A stretch of DNA of 64,000 bases, from NCBI GenBank assembly GCA_949317995.1, contig OX439039.1:18219282-18283281 (forward strand). The letters are read 5' to 3'. Shown in pieces: positions 11,173-22,671 of this stretch (position 1 is its first letter; each line of letters starts with the position of its first letter). Source of the DNA: Acholoe squamosa. Taxonomy: Eukaryota; Annelida; Polychaeta; Phyllodocida; Polynoidae. The position numbers and the translations under genes are program-made. The notes below the pieces were generated by a model that was not told the DNA's origin, made no database searches, and saw only the letters and a list, made by a program, of their open reading frames with translations.

Positions 11173-12548
11173 ATAAAATCCTCCACGTGGCTTACAGGTC
11201 CCATAGCCTGCAGTCATGGACATGGCCTTGCACCATTAAACCACATCAAAGCACCATAGGTGTGAGTTTGCATGCTTACCCCATTGTAACTACCCCTACT
11301 ACACCCCAGCCACCAGCACCAGTGGCCTCCAATAACAATAGTGGCTAATTTGTCTCCATCCTTAATTGGAGCTGCCACCAGCGGTGCAGGATACGCATGT
11401 AAATAATAACTAATTTTCTCTAAGTATTTAATTGGGTGGGATTTTACATTTAGCATTGAATGCCCCCAAATTGTATGTTAATGCACTGCATTGTACAGCA
11501 TGGAGTACCCCGCCCATTGTACATAATACCATGTGATGGCACTCCAGGGACACACAGGCAGACAATAGCCAATTAATGTACCATTGAGGAAGACACAGTG
11601 GACATATTTAATTGAATGTTTAAAAGGCCTTTACACCATTCTAAGGGTATATTGCGTCACTGGTAGTTGGGGTGTTTTCAACGGCTCCTGCAGTTTTGTT
11701 TTCCTTCCCTTTATCCATAACTGTCTCTAATTGATCTCCAAGAAGTCATTCCGTTGCTCTGCTTGTATTAGATCTATCCTTTATCATGCTGTCTTCTTTC
11801 TATTTTGTATCTATATATAATACTCAAGATGGCATCTACTCTGTCCCTCATAATTAAGGTAAGACCAGTAAGGCAAAATTGGTATAATTGCTCTGAGGAT
11901 GATAACATCAATCTCTGAGCCATTGTGTACTTGATTAGATCTAGGTAACAGGTTATTTTATTTTGCCAAACCTTTGGTTTATTAAATCTTAGTTACACTA
12001 TATGAAGAGGAGAAACTAGTTTTAAGTCTATAATGAAGAAACACATGTACTGATGTAAGGAAGTAGGTGGGATCATGTCAAGTCCCATGTCAGGTGCAGA
12101 CCTAGGGATTCTGTGAGGGTGTCACCACCTACAGGTACATCCCTACACCATGTTTTCCTAACTAAACGCTCCTCTTGACACCTGCCCCACTTTTCCCTAA
12201 CCCTGTTTGAATCCCCTCTATCTGTCCCATTGTGCACCTCCTTCCCGGTGACTACTGTGGACCAACATTGGCAGAGCACACACCAATCCTCTAACAAAAT
12301 AACACCTACAGTACTGTGTCTATTTACAAAGTAGGCCTCAGTCAGGGGACAATGTTATGATACGATGTTGTCACAATAGAGGTGAATCCTCACTCACATT
12401 GTGTGTTTTCATGTGTCACATTGGTTCTGTCAGCATATAGGGGTTAAAGTTTTGCTTTGTGAACTGCCCCCTTTCAGGAAGAGAAGCTACTATTTAGTTG
12501 AAGTGGAGGGGGCGCAGAGAGAAAGATAGCACCTGAAGAGGATGTAGG

Positions 12549-12720
12549 AAAGAGAGGAGAGACAGAGACAGAGACAGACAGAGACAGACAGACAGACAGA
12601 GAGACAGACAGAGACAGAGACAGACATACAGAGACAGAGAAAGATATAGCAAGTCAGACAGACAGACAGACAGACATAAAAGAGACAGGTAGAAAAAGAC
12701 AGACAGACAGACAGAAACAA
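12549..12720 (+). repeat. (GACA/CAGA)n compound microsatellite
   Basis: GACA and GAGACA units interrupted around 12627-12655 and 12676-12690. The cysteine/serine/leucine-rich frames on the minus strand are by-products of this tract. Confidence 0.95.
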
Positions 12721-14198
12721 TGAGAGGCACTAACATTGGAACAAGGGAACACTGAGAGAGTCAAACACGATAACAAAAAAACAGATGAGCAACAACCAAA
12801 CCCAGTTGCAACACTCCTGGGTCACAATATAATCCTCTCCCTCTGTATCATTCACATGTATGGGTATACATGTACAACATTTTCACAATATTTGTGTCCC
12901 TTGCTTCAGACTTTGCTCTGCCTAGTATAGAGTGTGTAGGCCTACTAAGTCATGGTCCTACTCCTCACCAGAATACAGAATATGACATTATTCTACTCAA
13001 CATGAATTCATGCAAATGCCTTATCAAAGTCGAAGAACATAGGGGTAGTATTATTGTCATAATATGTGTTACTATATGCAGACTCACACACCCTCCATCA
13101 CGTCTGACAGCTGTCCATCGAGCTACAGTAATGACAAGGTATAGGGGTTCACCTTTCCCTGATAGTAAGGGCATTATTTTATCATTCTAGCATTTGAACA
13201 ATCAGTTTTGGTTAAACTTATACAGGTCTATATATCGTGTTCCCGGATCGTGTTCAGCTCCTTTGTGCGTTCGAAGAGAGCATGATATACCCATTTTAAT
13301 CTGATTTTGTATTCTAATGTCACCTTATTTGTCGTATGGATGTCATTCGACACAGCCTTGGACATACTTCAAGCAGGATTATTTATCTTATGCTTGGCCA
13401 CAATTTCTCATCAATGCTGGCTGACTCAATCTTTCAATGATGATGCAGTTCTGAATTGAGCAGGTTCAATGTTAAAATAATGTGTCCTCTTTTCGACCTT
13501 GAATTAACGTTAATATTCTAAAAGTGTACTCTGTGTGTGGCAGGGTGACCCACCCCTATGTACCCACAGACACTGAGTGACAAGATCACACGACAACCTG
13601 GTAAATCACCCTCTTCTTATCGCCTTGTAAAACACCGCATGCAAAACTGCTGTTTCCGCCTCTATCCTCTATACTGGTCTAGCACCCTTAACCATTTAAA
13701 GATAGTATAGTGATTGTATTGTGCTTGACTATAGCAAGAACCAGGGCTGTATTCATGCATTTTGTAAGCACTGTGACCTTGCCAGGCTCCTGAAAATTGG
13801 GGATGATGGTCTTGAGTTCCAGCTGATCTTGCAGTTTTGCAAAATATAATGGAAAACAAAAAACATTTATGTATATCATGGTCCAAGGGTTAACCCACAG
13901 AAAATGATTTGATCATGACAGGACCACAGGAGAGATTCGTGTGTGCATGTGTATGTAGACATATAGGGGCCCCCAATCCAGGCGACATTTTTATACATAA
14001 AACATATGAGGGCACACATACATGTATTTATCTCACGATTCAGGGCCATCAGCATGCTTTTTTGGTCATAACCCCGTTCCGTTATCGGGGTTTAACCGAA
14101 CTCTAAAATTTCATATTTTTTTCTAAGACCATGTTGGTAAGACATGGATATGTTAATAAATTGGAATAGAATACAAAGTCACCCTCGCCATACATAGG

Positions 14199-14233
14199 TA
14201 GGTTAAAAGGTTAAATAGGTTAAAAGGTTAATA
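14199..14233 (+). repeat. Short tandem repeat, AGGTTAAA words
   Basis: AGGTTAAAAGGTTAAAT is followed immediately by a second copy that ends in AATAT. The word GGTTAAAAGGTTAA appears twice. Confidence 0.85.
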
Positions 14234-14268
14234 TCATAACATTTCAACGTAAGAAATTGATTATCCAC

Positions 14269-14411
14269 ATGGCGGGGCCCTGCGGCGAAGCGGCCCGGGA
14301 ATATGGACAAGAAAGATCAGGATGACTTCCACTGACAACATGGCGAGGATTATTCTTCTACCGCTTGGCCTAACAAAATGTCTTCTCTTGGATTAATTCT
14401 GGGGTTATCAG
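14269..14411 (+). CDS. Candidate promoter and first coding exon (plus strand)
   Basis: ATGGCGGGGCC (14269) and AACATGGCGAGG (14337) are YY1-like words in a GC-rich patch. From ATG at 14378 (context ACAAAATGT, A at -3) 11 codons plus one base, MSSLGLILGLS, run into a strong donor TCAG/GTAAGA at 14411/14412. The peptide is hydrophobic and could start a signal peptide. An upstream frame MARIILLPLGLTKCLLLD from 14340 ends in a stop at once, so it would be an upstream ORF. The repeat copy that follows would then lie in intron 1. The only phase-matched follower I noticed (after 15434) has a poor acceptor. Confidence 0.35.
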
Positions 14412-14725
14412 GTAAGAAATTGATACAAAATGGAGGAATAAGTGCGATAAAGGCATTAATGCATTGATAAGGTAGGACTAGGTGAGGTTAGCTGGAATTA
14501 TACCACGATTTCTGGCTTACACAGTGCTTTTTGGGGTCTATTCCCATCCACATATCTGTCGATATTGCACACCCTATAGGCTGTAACATCAATTTTGGAA
14601 GGCGTGCGGTTATCAAGGGAAGGCATGCGGTTATCCAGGTAAGGCGTGCGGTTATCCAGGATAACCGCATGCCTCTCATGTCCTTCCATGTCATATGTTA
14701 CATGTTAAAACCCATGATAGGCTAG

Positions 14726-14792
14726 ACCAGGGCAGGGCTCGAACCTGCAGCCTTAGATCCCTAGTCCAACCCCCTATGCATTGCGCCACAGC
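14726..14792 (-). repeat. tRNA-derived unit, minus strand, copy 2
   Basis: Minus-strand B box GGTTCGAGCCC (14735-14745) and A-box-like TGGCGCAATGCATAGGG (14771-14788). Closer to the B-box consensus than copy 1. Confidence 0.7.
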
Positions 14793-14920
14793 GACTGACG
14801 AGATACGCTCGGTTAGAACCAAGTCTGGATATGATACAAAGCCGTGTGCGCTGTTGCTGTCCGCTGCTGGGTGAGGAGGTGTATTGTACACAAACATAAC
14901 CGCGAGGCGCAGTGAACGGA

Positions 14921-14997
14921 GAAGGCGCGGTGGCCTAGCGGTTAGCGCTTTGCGCTCAGCCGCATGAGGTACACGGCTCGAGTCCCGGTCTGGGTGC
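14921..14997 (+). repeat. tRNA-derived unit, plus strand, copy 2
   Basis: A box TGGCCTAGCGG (14931-14941) and B box GGCTCGAGTCC (14975-14985), followed by a T-run from 15001. Same unit as 574-653. Confidence 0.75.
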
Positions 14998-15200
14998 ATC
15001 TTTTTTCGCCGTGTGCGCTGTAGCTGTCCGCTGCCGGGCGACGAGGTGTATTATACACAAACATAACAGCGAGACGCGTCTTTTTTTCGCCGTGTGCGCT
15101 GCCGCTGTCATCGAGTCCCTGGGAGGGGGAATAATTTTTGTTTTTAACTTGAATTTATTGGTATAATATTGATTATTTATTGGTTTTGTGGTATAAAATA

Positions 15201-15321
15201 AGTAGTCAATGGATAACTCAAGACTTGTGTGGGTTAGCAAAGGCTAATAACACTTGGCTTACGGCCTCGTGTCATTATCCTTCACTAACCCACACGCGTC
15301 ATGAGTTATCCATTGGTTACT
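15201..15321. repeat. Terminal hairpin of composite repeat, full form
   Basis: Outer arms AGTAGTCAATGGATAACTCA and its near complement at 15302-15321, continued by TGTGTGGGTTAG pairing with CTAACCCACAC (15284-15294). A CACTTGGCTTACGGCCTCGTG loop region separates them. Copy 1 keeps only the outer arms. Confidence 0.85.
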
Positions 15322-15326
15322 TGTTC

Positions 15327-15363
15327 AATATTCGCCCGACCGCACAGCGGTCGGGCGAATATT
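15327..15363. repeat. Perfect 16-bp GC-rich hairpin, 5-base loop
   Basis: AATATTCGCCCGACCG, loop CACAG, then the exact complement. It begins six bases after the end of the composite repeat hairpin. It looks like a bacterial terminator, but nothing else here is bacterial. Confidence 0.95.
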
Positions 15364-16833
15364 TCCAGCAAACCTCACCTCGTCCTACCTTATCAATACA
15401 TTAATAGCTTAATAAATCTACAAGTATGTCATATTTCCACTGACGAGGGGAGAATGATAGAGATGCACCACCGGCAAAGGCGGAAACAAACGGAAGAAAC
15501 AAACAGCCTTGCCGTGATTTCTTTTAAACTAAAGTTTGATACCGTATATGATTCTTATGCTTAAAATTGCGCATTCGGTTGACAAAATAAAAAAAAGAGT
15601 ATATTTTATAACAATGAACATCTGTTTGTGCACATTCCTATACACCATGTAATACATCACTCAGACCAGTCGTGTTTTGTCACAAAAAGAGATAAGGTCA
15701 GGCATAGCAGATATGTATCACAGACTACATTCCAGCTCTAACGACTAGGGCTTCACCCCCCCCCCCCTGCACCCTCCCTGTTGACCAGTGTGTAGCTGCC
15801 AGTGCTATCTATAAGGGACATGAATCATCACCCCCCCTCCTCTAGACATCCATCAGATGGTGTCATTAGTAACAATGTAAATTACACGTTATGCTAATTA
15901 CACCTTACACCATTATGCACCTAGCGGCACGCATTGGTCCCAGAGACCATTCAGACTGACTCAGCTGCTATTGCTAAGCCTTCCTACCATTTCTGGAACA
16001 TACAATGTGCAATAGGCGGTGGCTGAGGAGGCAGGCAATGGGGGAGTGGTTGGCGTATGCATTATCATTAACCTCTATGGTATTATATACTCCATATCAG
16101 GTAGGACTTCACCAGGTAGCTCCATAGTTCCTGTATGTAGGTGCATAGACTGCCCCAGACTCTATGTGCTACATAAAAGGGCACCCTGACAGCAGCTGAT
16201 TGCCGCCTGGCTCCCTAGCCAATGCCTCCCACAGGGAAAATGACAGAGTGACCCAGGCCCCATTGTACCCTTCTCCCAGGACCCAAGAGAGACCTTTTAG
16301 GGCTTGGGCCCCACTATTTACTGGACAGATGCATCGTTTTGGTTAAATTTAGAGGAAATGGGGATGGGGAGGTCTGTCTGCGTGACTGGATGGAGGGGGT
16401 GGGGGTCGGTGTCATTTGTATGGCGGTAAGTATGTCCGACTTGTTGGAGGAGGCATAGCGATCATTGCTGCTTTTGTCTAGCAGCAAGTGACCCCAGCAG
16501 TATAAATACCTGGACCTCTGTGTACAGGTAAATAGACTGACGATGAAGATGAGACGTCAAGGGGAGGAGGGGCAGTGGACCACAAACTAATCCTACATCT
16601 TAGATACCGACAAAGTATTGGGTAAAGATACACACAGACACCGTCTGGGACAGCACAAAGACTTAAAGGCAGTGGTCTTTAAATATTGAAGCAATGAGAA
16701 GGAAATCAGGAGTGTATAAACTAGGAAGGAACATAGATGAGGGTTGAAGGACATAGAGAAGAAAGAACTAGAAGTTTGTATTGGACAAAGATGGAAATCT
16801 ATAAACAAAATAAACCTGTTGAAGCTCAGTAAT

Positions 16834-16834
16834 C

Positions 16835-16917
<83 letters not shown>

Positions 16918-16918
16918 A
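16834..16918 (+). repeat. (GA)n followed by (GACA)n microsatellite
   Basis: About 28 GA units with a GATAGATA break at 16860-16867, then six GACA units from 16894. The charged repeat in the frame 16744-17088 comes from this. Confidence 0.95.
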
Positions 16919-18833
16919 AGACAACAGAGACAGAGAACCAGAGACATTATCGGCACCGCTGGCTTATAGGCCTTCAGAGGCAGAAAAATATACAGCGACC
17001 AATTAGAGAAGGAAAACAGCCCAAACAGACACAGCTCGAAATTCAGGATTTGAAAGAGGGAAAACATAATAGAGGAAAAGCGGTTTAGTGAACAAAATAC
17101 TGACAGATGTAGAAATCAGAGAGGCAGTAGGAGAAACAGGCGGTTATCTAGCTGACCTTGACCCTGACCCGTGCAGTTCTAACCTCCGCCATTTAAACCA
17201 GAAACAAACATGAAACCTCACCAACCATCATAACCACCACAATGGGCATATAGACATGGTACTAAAAACAGGACTAAAAAGAAAGGGTAAAATACAGGGC
17301 AGCATGGCATGCAGAAAGAGCATGGTGGCGTTTTTAATGTTGGAACCCAATCTGTGAGCATGGTGTGGGAGTGTGGGGCGGTGTGCTTTGAACACTGTGG
17401 TGTGTGAGGTACACGGGTATGACCACCTGGACAGCAGGTTGGAGGGACAGGGGGACAAATGGACCCCCAGCAGTAGTAAAGGGCTAACCCTGTAAGGGTT
17501 CTAACAGGTTTTAATGCATTATGGAGCTTAGCTATCATGATGCAGTGCTTCAGACATGCATCATCATACAGAAAGTTATTGCATGGTGCATTTGCATCAT
17601 GGCTGTACCATAATGTTACTCAACGATGCAGCATTGGTGTATCAGGAAAGCAAATGTCCACGAGGCCTACATGCATCAGCTGGCCTTCAGGAATTATAAG
17701 CTAAGCTACAAAGGTAATCAGACTATATTCTGGGTCATTTCTGCTCCAAAACAAAGAAAATCTATGCCCTGTATTTATTCCTATCCTAGTTTTAAATCAG
17801 TTGTGTCTGATTTCATATAGAGGGAGCCTGTGTGCTGTGAATGAATATCCAGCCCTAATCCTCAAGGTGTACTAAACACTACATAAAGCCTGTAAGAATA
17901 GCCAAAAGGTGGTGCTGTGGTGAGCAGCAATGTCAAGGGCCATCAAGTGAAGTGAGGTATGTTTTGATTAGACACTTCATGTTGAGGCACTAGGGGGCCA
18001 GTAGTGATTGGAACAATATATGCACAGCAAAAGAGATGAGCATTTACAAAATATTTAGATGTGTTTTCACTAATTTTCAAATCTGTCTTTTTAGTGGATA
18101 TACCAACTTTAACATTCCATTTAAAGTGGTTTCTGTCTCCATTGAGCTGTTTTGTTGTCTTGTCTGATACAAATACTTATAGAATGAAGAAGTTTATGTC
18201 TAAGGTGAATTGGTGACTCAACAGTTATTCTGTGACATTCAGATCCCAGAGTGGTGATCACAATCTACTTGTATATGTCATTTTGGTGACATATGGTTGT
18301 TGTAGGGGGTCGCCACATGACATCAAATACTTGGTATGTCATTAAGGACTCTTAATGTCAGCCACAATCATACCTTATCAGCTCTCATCTTTCAAAAAGT
18401 ACTGATAAGATCAGCAGCAGATTTACTAACCGTTGATCACATAGGAGAGGGGAGGGTTTATCTAGATTCTAATGGTACAAAACGGTTATAAGGGCCACTT
18501 AGTTCAGCACTAAGCCTATACTTGGTATAGCACCATGATAAAATCATCATCCATCAAACTGTTCTTGATTAAAAGTAATCATTATGAACATAAAGATAAT
18601 TGTTTTGTATAACAAGAACATAATATGCCATTTCCAGGGAACTATTGTGAATTATGATAATGTTCAAGTACATCATCTCGACATCATCTTAGCCTGTATA
18701 CGCTTATCACGAGTCTGAGATAAAAAAGACTAATAATTATTGTGCTTATTCATGACTGCGGCTAGATATAATTATTGACCTAATATATTAGATATGTTGA
18801 TGTAATATATCATTCATATCACGAATTAACCAA

Positions 18834-18869
18834 TATAATATATATAATAATATATATAATAATATATAT

Positions 18870-18932
<63 letters not shown>
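18834..18932 (+). repeat. (AT)n tract
   Basis: Interrupted TATAATA units, then about 27 uninterrupted AT units. Likely unstable in length. Confidence 0.95.
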
Positions 18933-18934
<2 letters not shown>

Positions 18935-18980
18935 TTTTCTTTTGTCATTACAATCAAGTGACCTAGAAGTCAACCCTACA

Positions 18981-19005
18981 CTGTACAACAAATTTTGTTG
19001 TACAG
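18981..19005. repeat. 25-base perfect palindrome around one base
   Basis: CTGTACAACAAA, T, then its exact complement. It lies 50 bases after the AT tract. Confidence 0.9.
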
Positions 19006-19641
19006 TTATGATAATAGCAGTCAAACTATGATAGGTGTGCAGTCTTGAGGGAAAATACCATTCTTAAGCTCTCAACTGTTAAATTCCTGAAATTAAGGTA
19101 CATAGGGCTGTAGAGGGAAACATTATATGGTACGCTGCCGATAATGACTACCAAAAGGCCCTCTATATACCCGTCATAGAAAGAGAACTATCCGCACCCC
19201 CTCTCCCTCCCACCACCCTACAGTACCAAGCCTCCCCTTTTCTTGGCCCCTTTATGATCAGAATGGTGCTTTATCTTGCTTCGTTTGCACCGATGCAACT
19301 CAACTGAGTAATTGGTGCATTACGCCCACTTTTGATGGACATCACCCCACATTATCCGAGTTATGCATTGGGTGATGCATTTTGACGACAAATGAAAATA
19401 TTACTTTAAGGTACTATGCAGCTCGTCAAGAGCTAACCACTGGCACGTTCCTCTGATAATGACTGCAAATAAGCTGTCTATATACCTCCATAAAAAGGGT
19501 CCTATAGAAACCCCAACTTTACCCCCACATCACAGTACCCCTCAGTGTGCCTCTACCCAGCACCACAGAGACAGAGATCATAGCTAGTGCCTCCTGTGTC
19601 CCCCTGCATGCCTCTGATGTCTGCTCCAGGGTTTAACTGGT

Positions 19642-19712
19642 TTAAGAAGCAATCAGTGGCGGATCAGCCACCACACTGCCGACCTGCACTGCTCTCACAT
19701 GTGGAGCCCACT
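19642..19712 (-). CDS. Candidate terminal exon, minus strand, unknown protein
   Basis: Acceptor CAGTTGGTAGCAG ends at 19713. Two bases complete a codon with the last base of the exon at 20660-20789 (G+AG = Glu), then 22 codons run to TAA at 19644-19642: WAPHVRAVQVGSVVADPPLI AS. The phase match supports linkage but the exon is short enough to be open by chance. Confidence 0.22.
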
Positions 19713-19885
19713 CTGCTACCAACTGTGTACAGATAGGGACATGTCCAGTGGATGTCCCCATTACAAACAGTAGATAGTGCCAAAATATCGAGGGATAATG
19801 GGGGTCATAAACACCCCTCAATGGCAGAATTCACAAGTTGCAGCTTATGATTAGATTTCAGGAAAGGACCCAATGCCTTTCACCC

Positions 19886-19943
19886 AAGATGGCGGTGATA
19901 GCTTCCAGACTAAACATCCCAGCAGTGTGGCATATGGGTGTGG
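19886..19943 (+). CDS. Candidate YY1-start first exon, plus strand
   Basis: AAGATGGCGGT (19886-19896) is a full YY1 site whose ATG opens MAVIASRLNIPAVWHMGV, 18 codons plus one base, to a donor GTGG/GTAGAG at 19943/19944. A 97-base intron with a branch-like TGACTAAC (20007-20014) and a pyrimidine-rich acceptor would end at 20040. Splicing in this phase meets a TAG at 20079, giving only a 31-codon product, so the first ATG may instead be a 5' leader for the ORF at 20140. Confidence 0.3.
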
Positions 19944-20040
19944 GTAGAGCTTCTATAGGGCATTAGCACATTAGGCTATGGAGGCCGCCATTAGACCCCG
20001 ACTGCACTATGACTAACACCTTCAGCCCCCGTCTCCGCAG

Positions 20041-20334
20041 TAAATGCCAGGGATGCTTCCCATTGGTCAATAATACAATAGCCATGTGCCGTATAGACTG
20101 GATATAAGAACAGACGGAGGTAGGGGGAGAGAGGGGAGTATGAACGACAGAGATCTTCTGGTTAGGCCTCTTGATGCTATCATTTACAACCTACTAAAAC
20201 ACGGGCATCTACGACCGTCACATGCACTAAAACTGTTACTAGCTGGTCCATTATATAGACTGTCATCAGGCTTTTACATGGAGCTTCTTCCAATTTTAGA
20301 GAATACATGGGACCAACACTGCTACATTGTATGA
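20041..20334 (+). CDS. Candidate exon with 64-codon ORF (ORF 20140-20334), unknown small protein
   Basis: The acceptor CCCCCGTCTCCGCAG ending at 20040, with TGACTAAC 26 bases before it, is the best 3' splice site I saw in the window. Within the exon an ATG at 20140 (context GGGAGTATGA, A at -3) starts MNDRDLLVRPLDAIIYNLLK, continues with GHLRPSHALKLLLAGPLYRL and ends at TGA 20332-20334. The composition (leucine-rich, mixed charge, two tryptophan/tyrosine-bearing ends, varied third codon positions) looks more like protein than any other single frame here. Two short upstream frames lie in the same exon. No polyadenylation signal was found nearby. No family recognised. Confidence 0.35.
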
Positions 20335-20659
20335 TATTGCTTAGAAAGAAGGGCATCTATAATAACATGATTTCTTTTTTCATATGACATCGAAGATGCG
20401 ATCTTCAGGTATCCAGAGATCACTCCAACTGTCAATCAATACTATATTGACAGTCTTATCCTTAGGCAAAATACCATTCCCGAGCCTGGCTATGAAGATT
20501 CTAAAGCCCGACTAAAGCCTTCTCCTACATATTAGGATTACTGTCCCCAAGAGTGGGATACTACTAATTAATCACCACCTTGACTCCTATAGACTGGCCA
20601 CTGCTCCTTCTCCAGGGTCCCCTTTCCACTACTCCAGGTAGGGCAGGGACTGGCCCCAC

Positions 20660-20789
20660 CTTGTGTGCTGTTTGAAGTGGGTGCCAGGTCCTCCAGGGAT
20701 GTCAGTGGCTTCAGGTCAGTGCGGCCATCCCGTCCATCAGCATATCCCATCCTGCTGGCTGCTGCAGGGCTAGCTACTCCCTTCCACTC
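20660..20789 (-). CDS. Candidate internal exon, minus strand, unknown protein
   Basis: On the minus strand an acceptor CACCTTCTGCTGCAG ends at 20790 and a donor CACAAG/GTGGGG follows 20660. The frame starting EWKGVASPAAASRMGYADGR is open for 43 codons plus one base and ends LEDLAPTSNSTQ. Mixed polar composition and good splice sites on both sides make this the best minus-strand exon. A phase-compatible terminal exon lies at 19642-19712. Possible upstream exons at 22108-22156, 23275-23316 and 28818-28983 are much weaker. The plus-strand candidate at 19886-20334 would then be nested in an intron, or one of the two models is wrong. Confidence 0.35.
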
Positions 20790-22586
20790 CTGCAGCAGAA
20801 GGTGTACTCCCACCCAATACACTTAACATGCACTATTTGAACTCATCCCACCACCAAATGGATGTCAATTGAGCAAAAAGTGAGTTGCCACTTTCAGTCT
20901 ATGTATATATATGTGATATTTTCCCAGAGGACACTAGCTGAATCTGAAGACTCCTTTTATAGTTTTGTATCTTTGTATAATGAGCTATTTGTATGTGCTT
21001 AGACCCATCGTATTGATCTGTCTGTCGGTTCTGAACTGCTCCCTCTAATGCTTTACATTGAGCTGCTCTGCCAGCCCATGAACTGCTTCCTTCAGCCCGT
21101 CAGGTTCTCTCTCAGTTCCTGAACATTCTGCCTCCTTTCCCTGAGCTATACTCCCCCATCATGAGCTACTCTCAGCCCCTTTACTGCCCACCCCTTCACC
21201 TTGAGCTTGTCTAGTTTTCCCTAGTTTTCTCCTGGCCCTGTGATGTAGCTGCCCTGTGATGTATGAAGCGGACAGAATATGAGTGTCAGCCCCGGACAGC
21301 TGCCTCCCAATGGTGGGGAACTGGTTGGTGGGTCATTCTCCACACTGAGCTGCTCCCACCTGAGCTACTTACGCTGAGGTATATAGAGAATATATACGTG
21401 TTTCAGCTAACAGGAGAAATTGTAGGTGATTGGTTGTTTATGCAACAAAGGTCCAAAGGTCTGTCTTACAATTTACCTGAATATGCCTACACATGTTGAT
21501 CAATGCATTTATAACAATGCCATAATATAGAGGTTACAATGAATATCTAAACCTTCTCCTTTCTTGCATTAACAACCCCTTCCAATCAGCAGGGGTCAGA
21601 CGGTTTGTGCTCAGTCTCTTGTGAAAACCAACATCATGGGTATGGTGTATGGGTAATAATTCAGTATTGGATTTCTCTGTGTTATGTAGGCCTTGACTTA
21701 CACCTGGAAGAGGACATTTCAGTCATGCATAAGGTCCCTCTGACTTATGTTAGAGACTGGGGAGCTCCAGGGCTATTTTGCGGGAAGGTCACAATATCTA
21801 CTACCAATCCCATGCAAACTCAAGTGAAGAAGTCTGTTTTAAACCAACAGTACAAAGTCTACATAGATGTATTTTGATGTATGTGTACGTGAAAATGCTC
21901 ACATTAGGTTGTAACATCAGGGCCCTTGCCTACTTGTGGAAGGAGTCATAACATTGCATTACTCACTCTACCCAACTACATGTAGGTAATTGGTTTAGAA
22001 ACAGTAGGCTAATCAATAAGTGAGGATAACAAAGGTGGTATTTTGTCAGCTGAGGAGTTATGATGATATATGTGAGGTGGTTATCAGATCCACTTTCTGC
22101 ACCCTACCAGAGGCTGCTGACCCTGGGCGGCCACACACAGGTGTCTATTACACCTGCTGTAATGACTTCTACATAACCCTTCAACATTATACTACCTTAC
22201 TGAGACCTTGGTGAGCAACTCACGGGTGCTGCATCTATGCAACATGATCAACATAAGTTATACAGTTTGAAGGGAGTCAGTATGATGTAACAGGTCAGTG
22301 CTGCTACACCATACTCATTGGTGAGTTACTCACCACCCTTTTGTAGCTACGCTAAAGGGATATTTTGAATATCGGGACTCAAAGGGTTAAGAACATGACA
22401 GGGGGTCTTTGTCTATTTGTCTGTCAATGATATATGCTTCTGTCATATCCATTATCAATTGGTTAGTTATAAACATTGTTCTAGGGCAATTGGGAGATCT
22501 ATTTCAAGCAATACCCCTTGCAAGGCAGTTGATATTTCATCAGTAAAACTTAGGAGATGGACAGATTGAATAGTCTGTAATCATTC

Positions 22587-22671
22587 TTTGTCTATCTATC
22601 TCTGCCTCTCTGTTTCTTTCTGTCTCTGTATCTATCGGTGTCTCTCTGTCTCTATCTGTCTCTCCCTCCCA
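22587..22671 (+). repeat. Degenerate CTAT/CTGT pyrimidine repeat
   Basis: TCTATCTATC followed by interrupted TCTCTGT units. Low complexity only. Confidence 0.85.

Larger units (their letters stand above)
8308..14268. other. Gene-poor stretch
   Basis: No supportable gene. TTCTACGAGTAGAGGAAAGA is present twice, exactly, at 8595 and 8932. Three overlapping short frames at 10044-10257 on both strands share the same AT-rich bases and cannot all be real; none looks coding. A 44-base palindrome (11129) and a GACA microsatellite (12549) are listed separately. Confidence 0.5.
14499..15321. repeat. Composite tRNA-containing dispersed repeat, copy 2
   Basis: Same order of parts as copy 1 (97-1120): left segment, three GGCGTGCGGTTATCC motifs, minus tRNA-like unit, plus tRNA-like unit, GC-rich units, GGGAGGGGGAATAATTTTTG tail and hairpin. 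Here one GC-rich unit also lies between the two tRNA-like units, and the terminal hairpin is full length. Confidence 0.85.
15364..19641. other. Gene-poor stretch
   Basis: No supportable gene. On the minus strand ATGGCGGAGG at 17183-17192 opens MAEVRTARVRVK to a GTCAGC donor, another YY1-type start, too short to call. Poly-C at 15758-15768. Microsatellites are listed separately. Confidence 0.5.

Noticed and set aside
12490-12736. Cys/Leu/Ser-rich frames on the minus strand
   Set aside because: They are translations of the GACA microsatellite in two frames.
15327-15363. Bacterial-type rho-independent terminator
   Set aside because: The stem fits, but there is no T-run after it, and the surroundings are clearly animal DNA.
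16744-17088. Frame with long Arg/Glu and Asp/Arg repeats
   Set aside because: It is a translation of the GA and GACA microsatellites; the flanks lack coding character.
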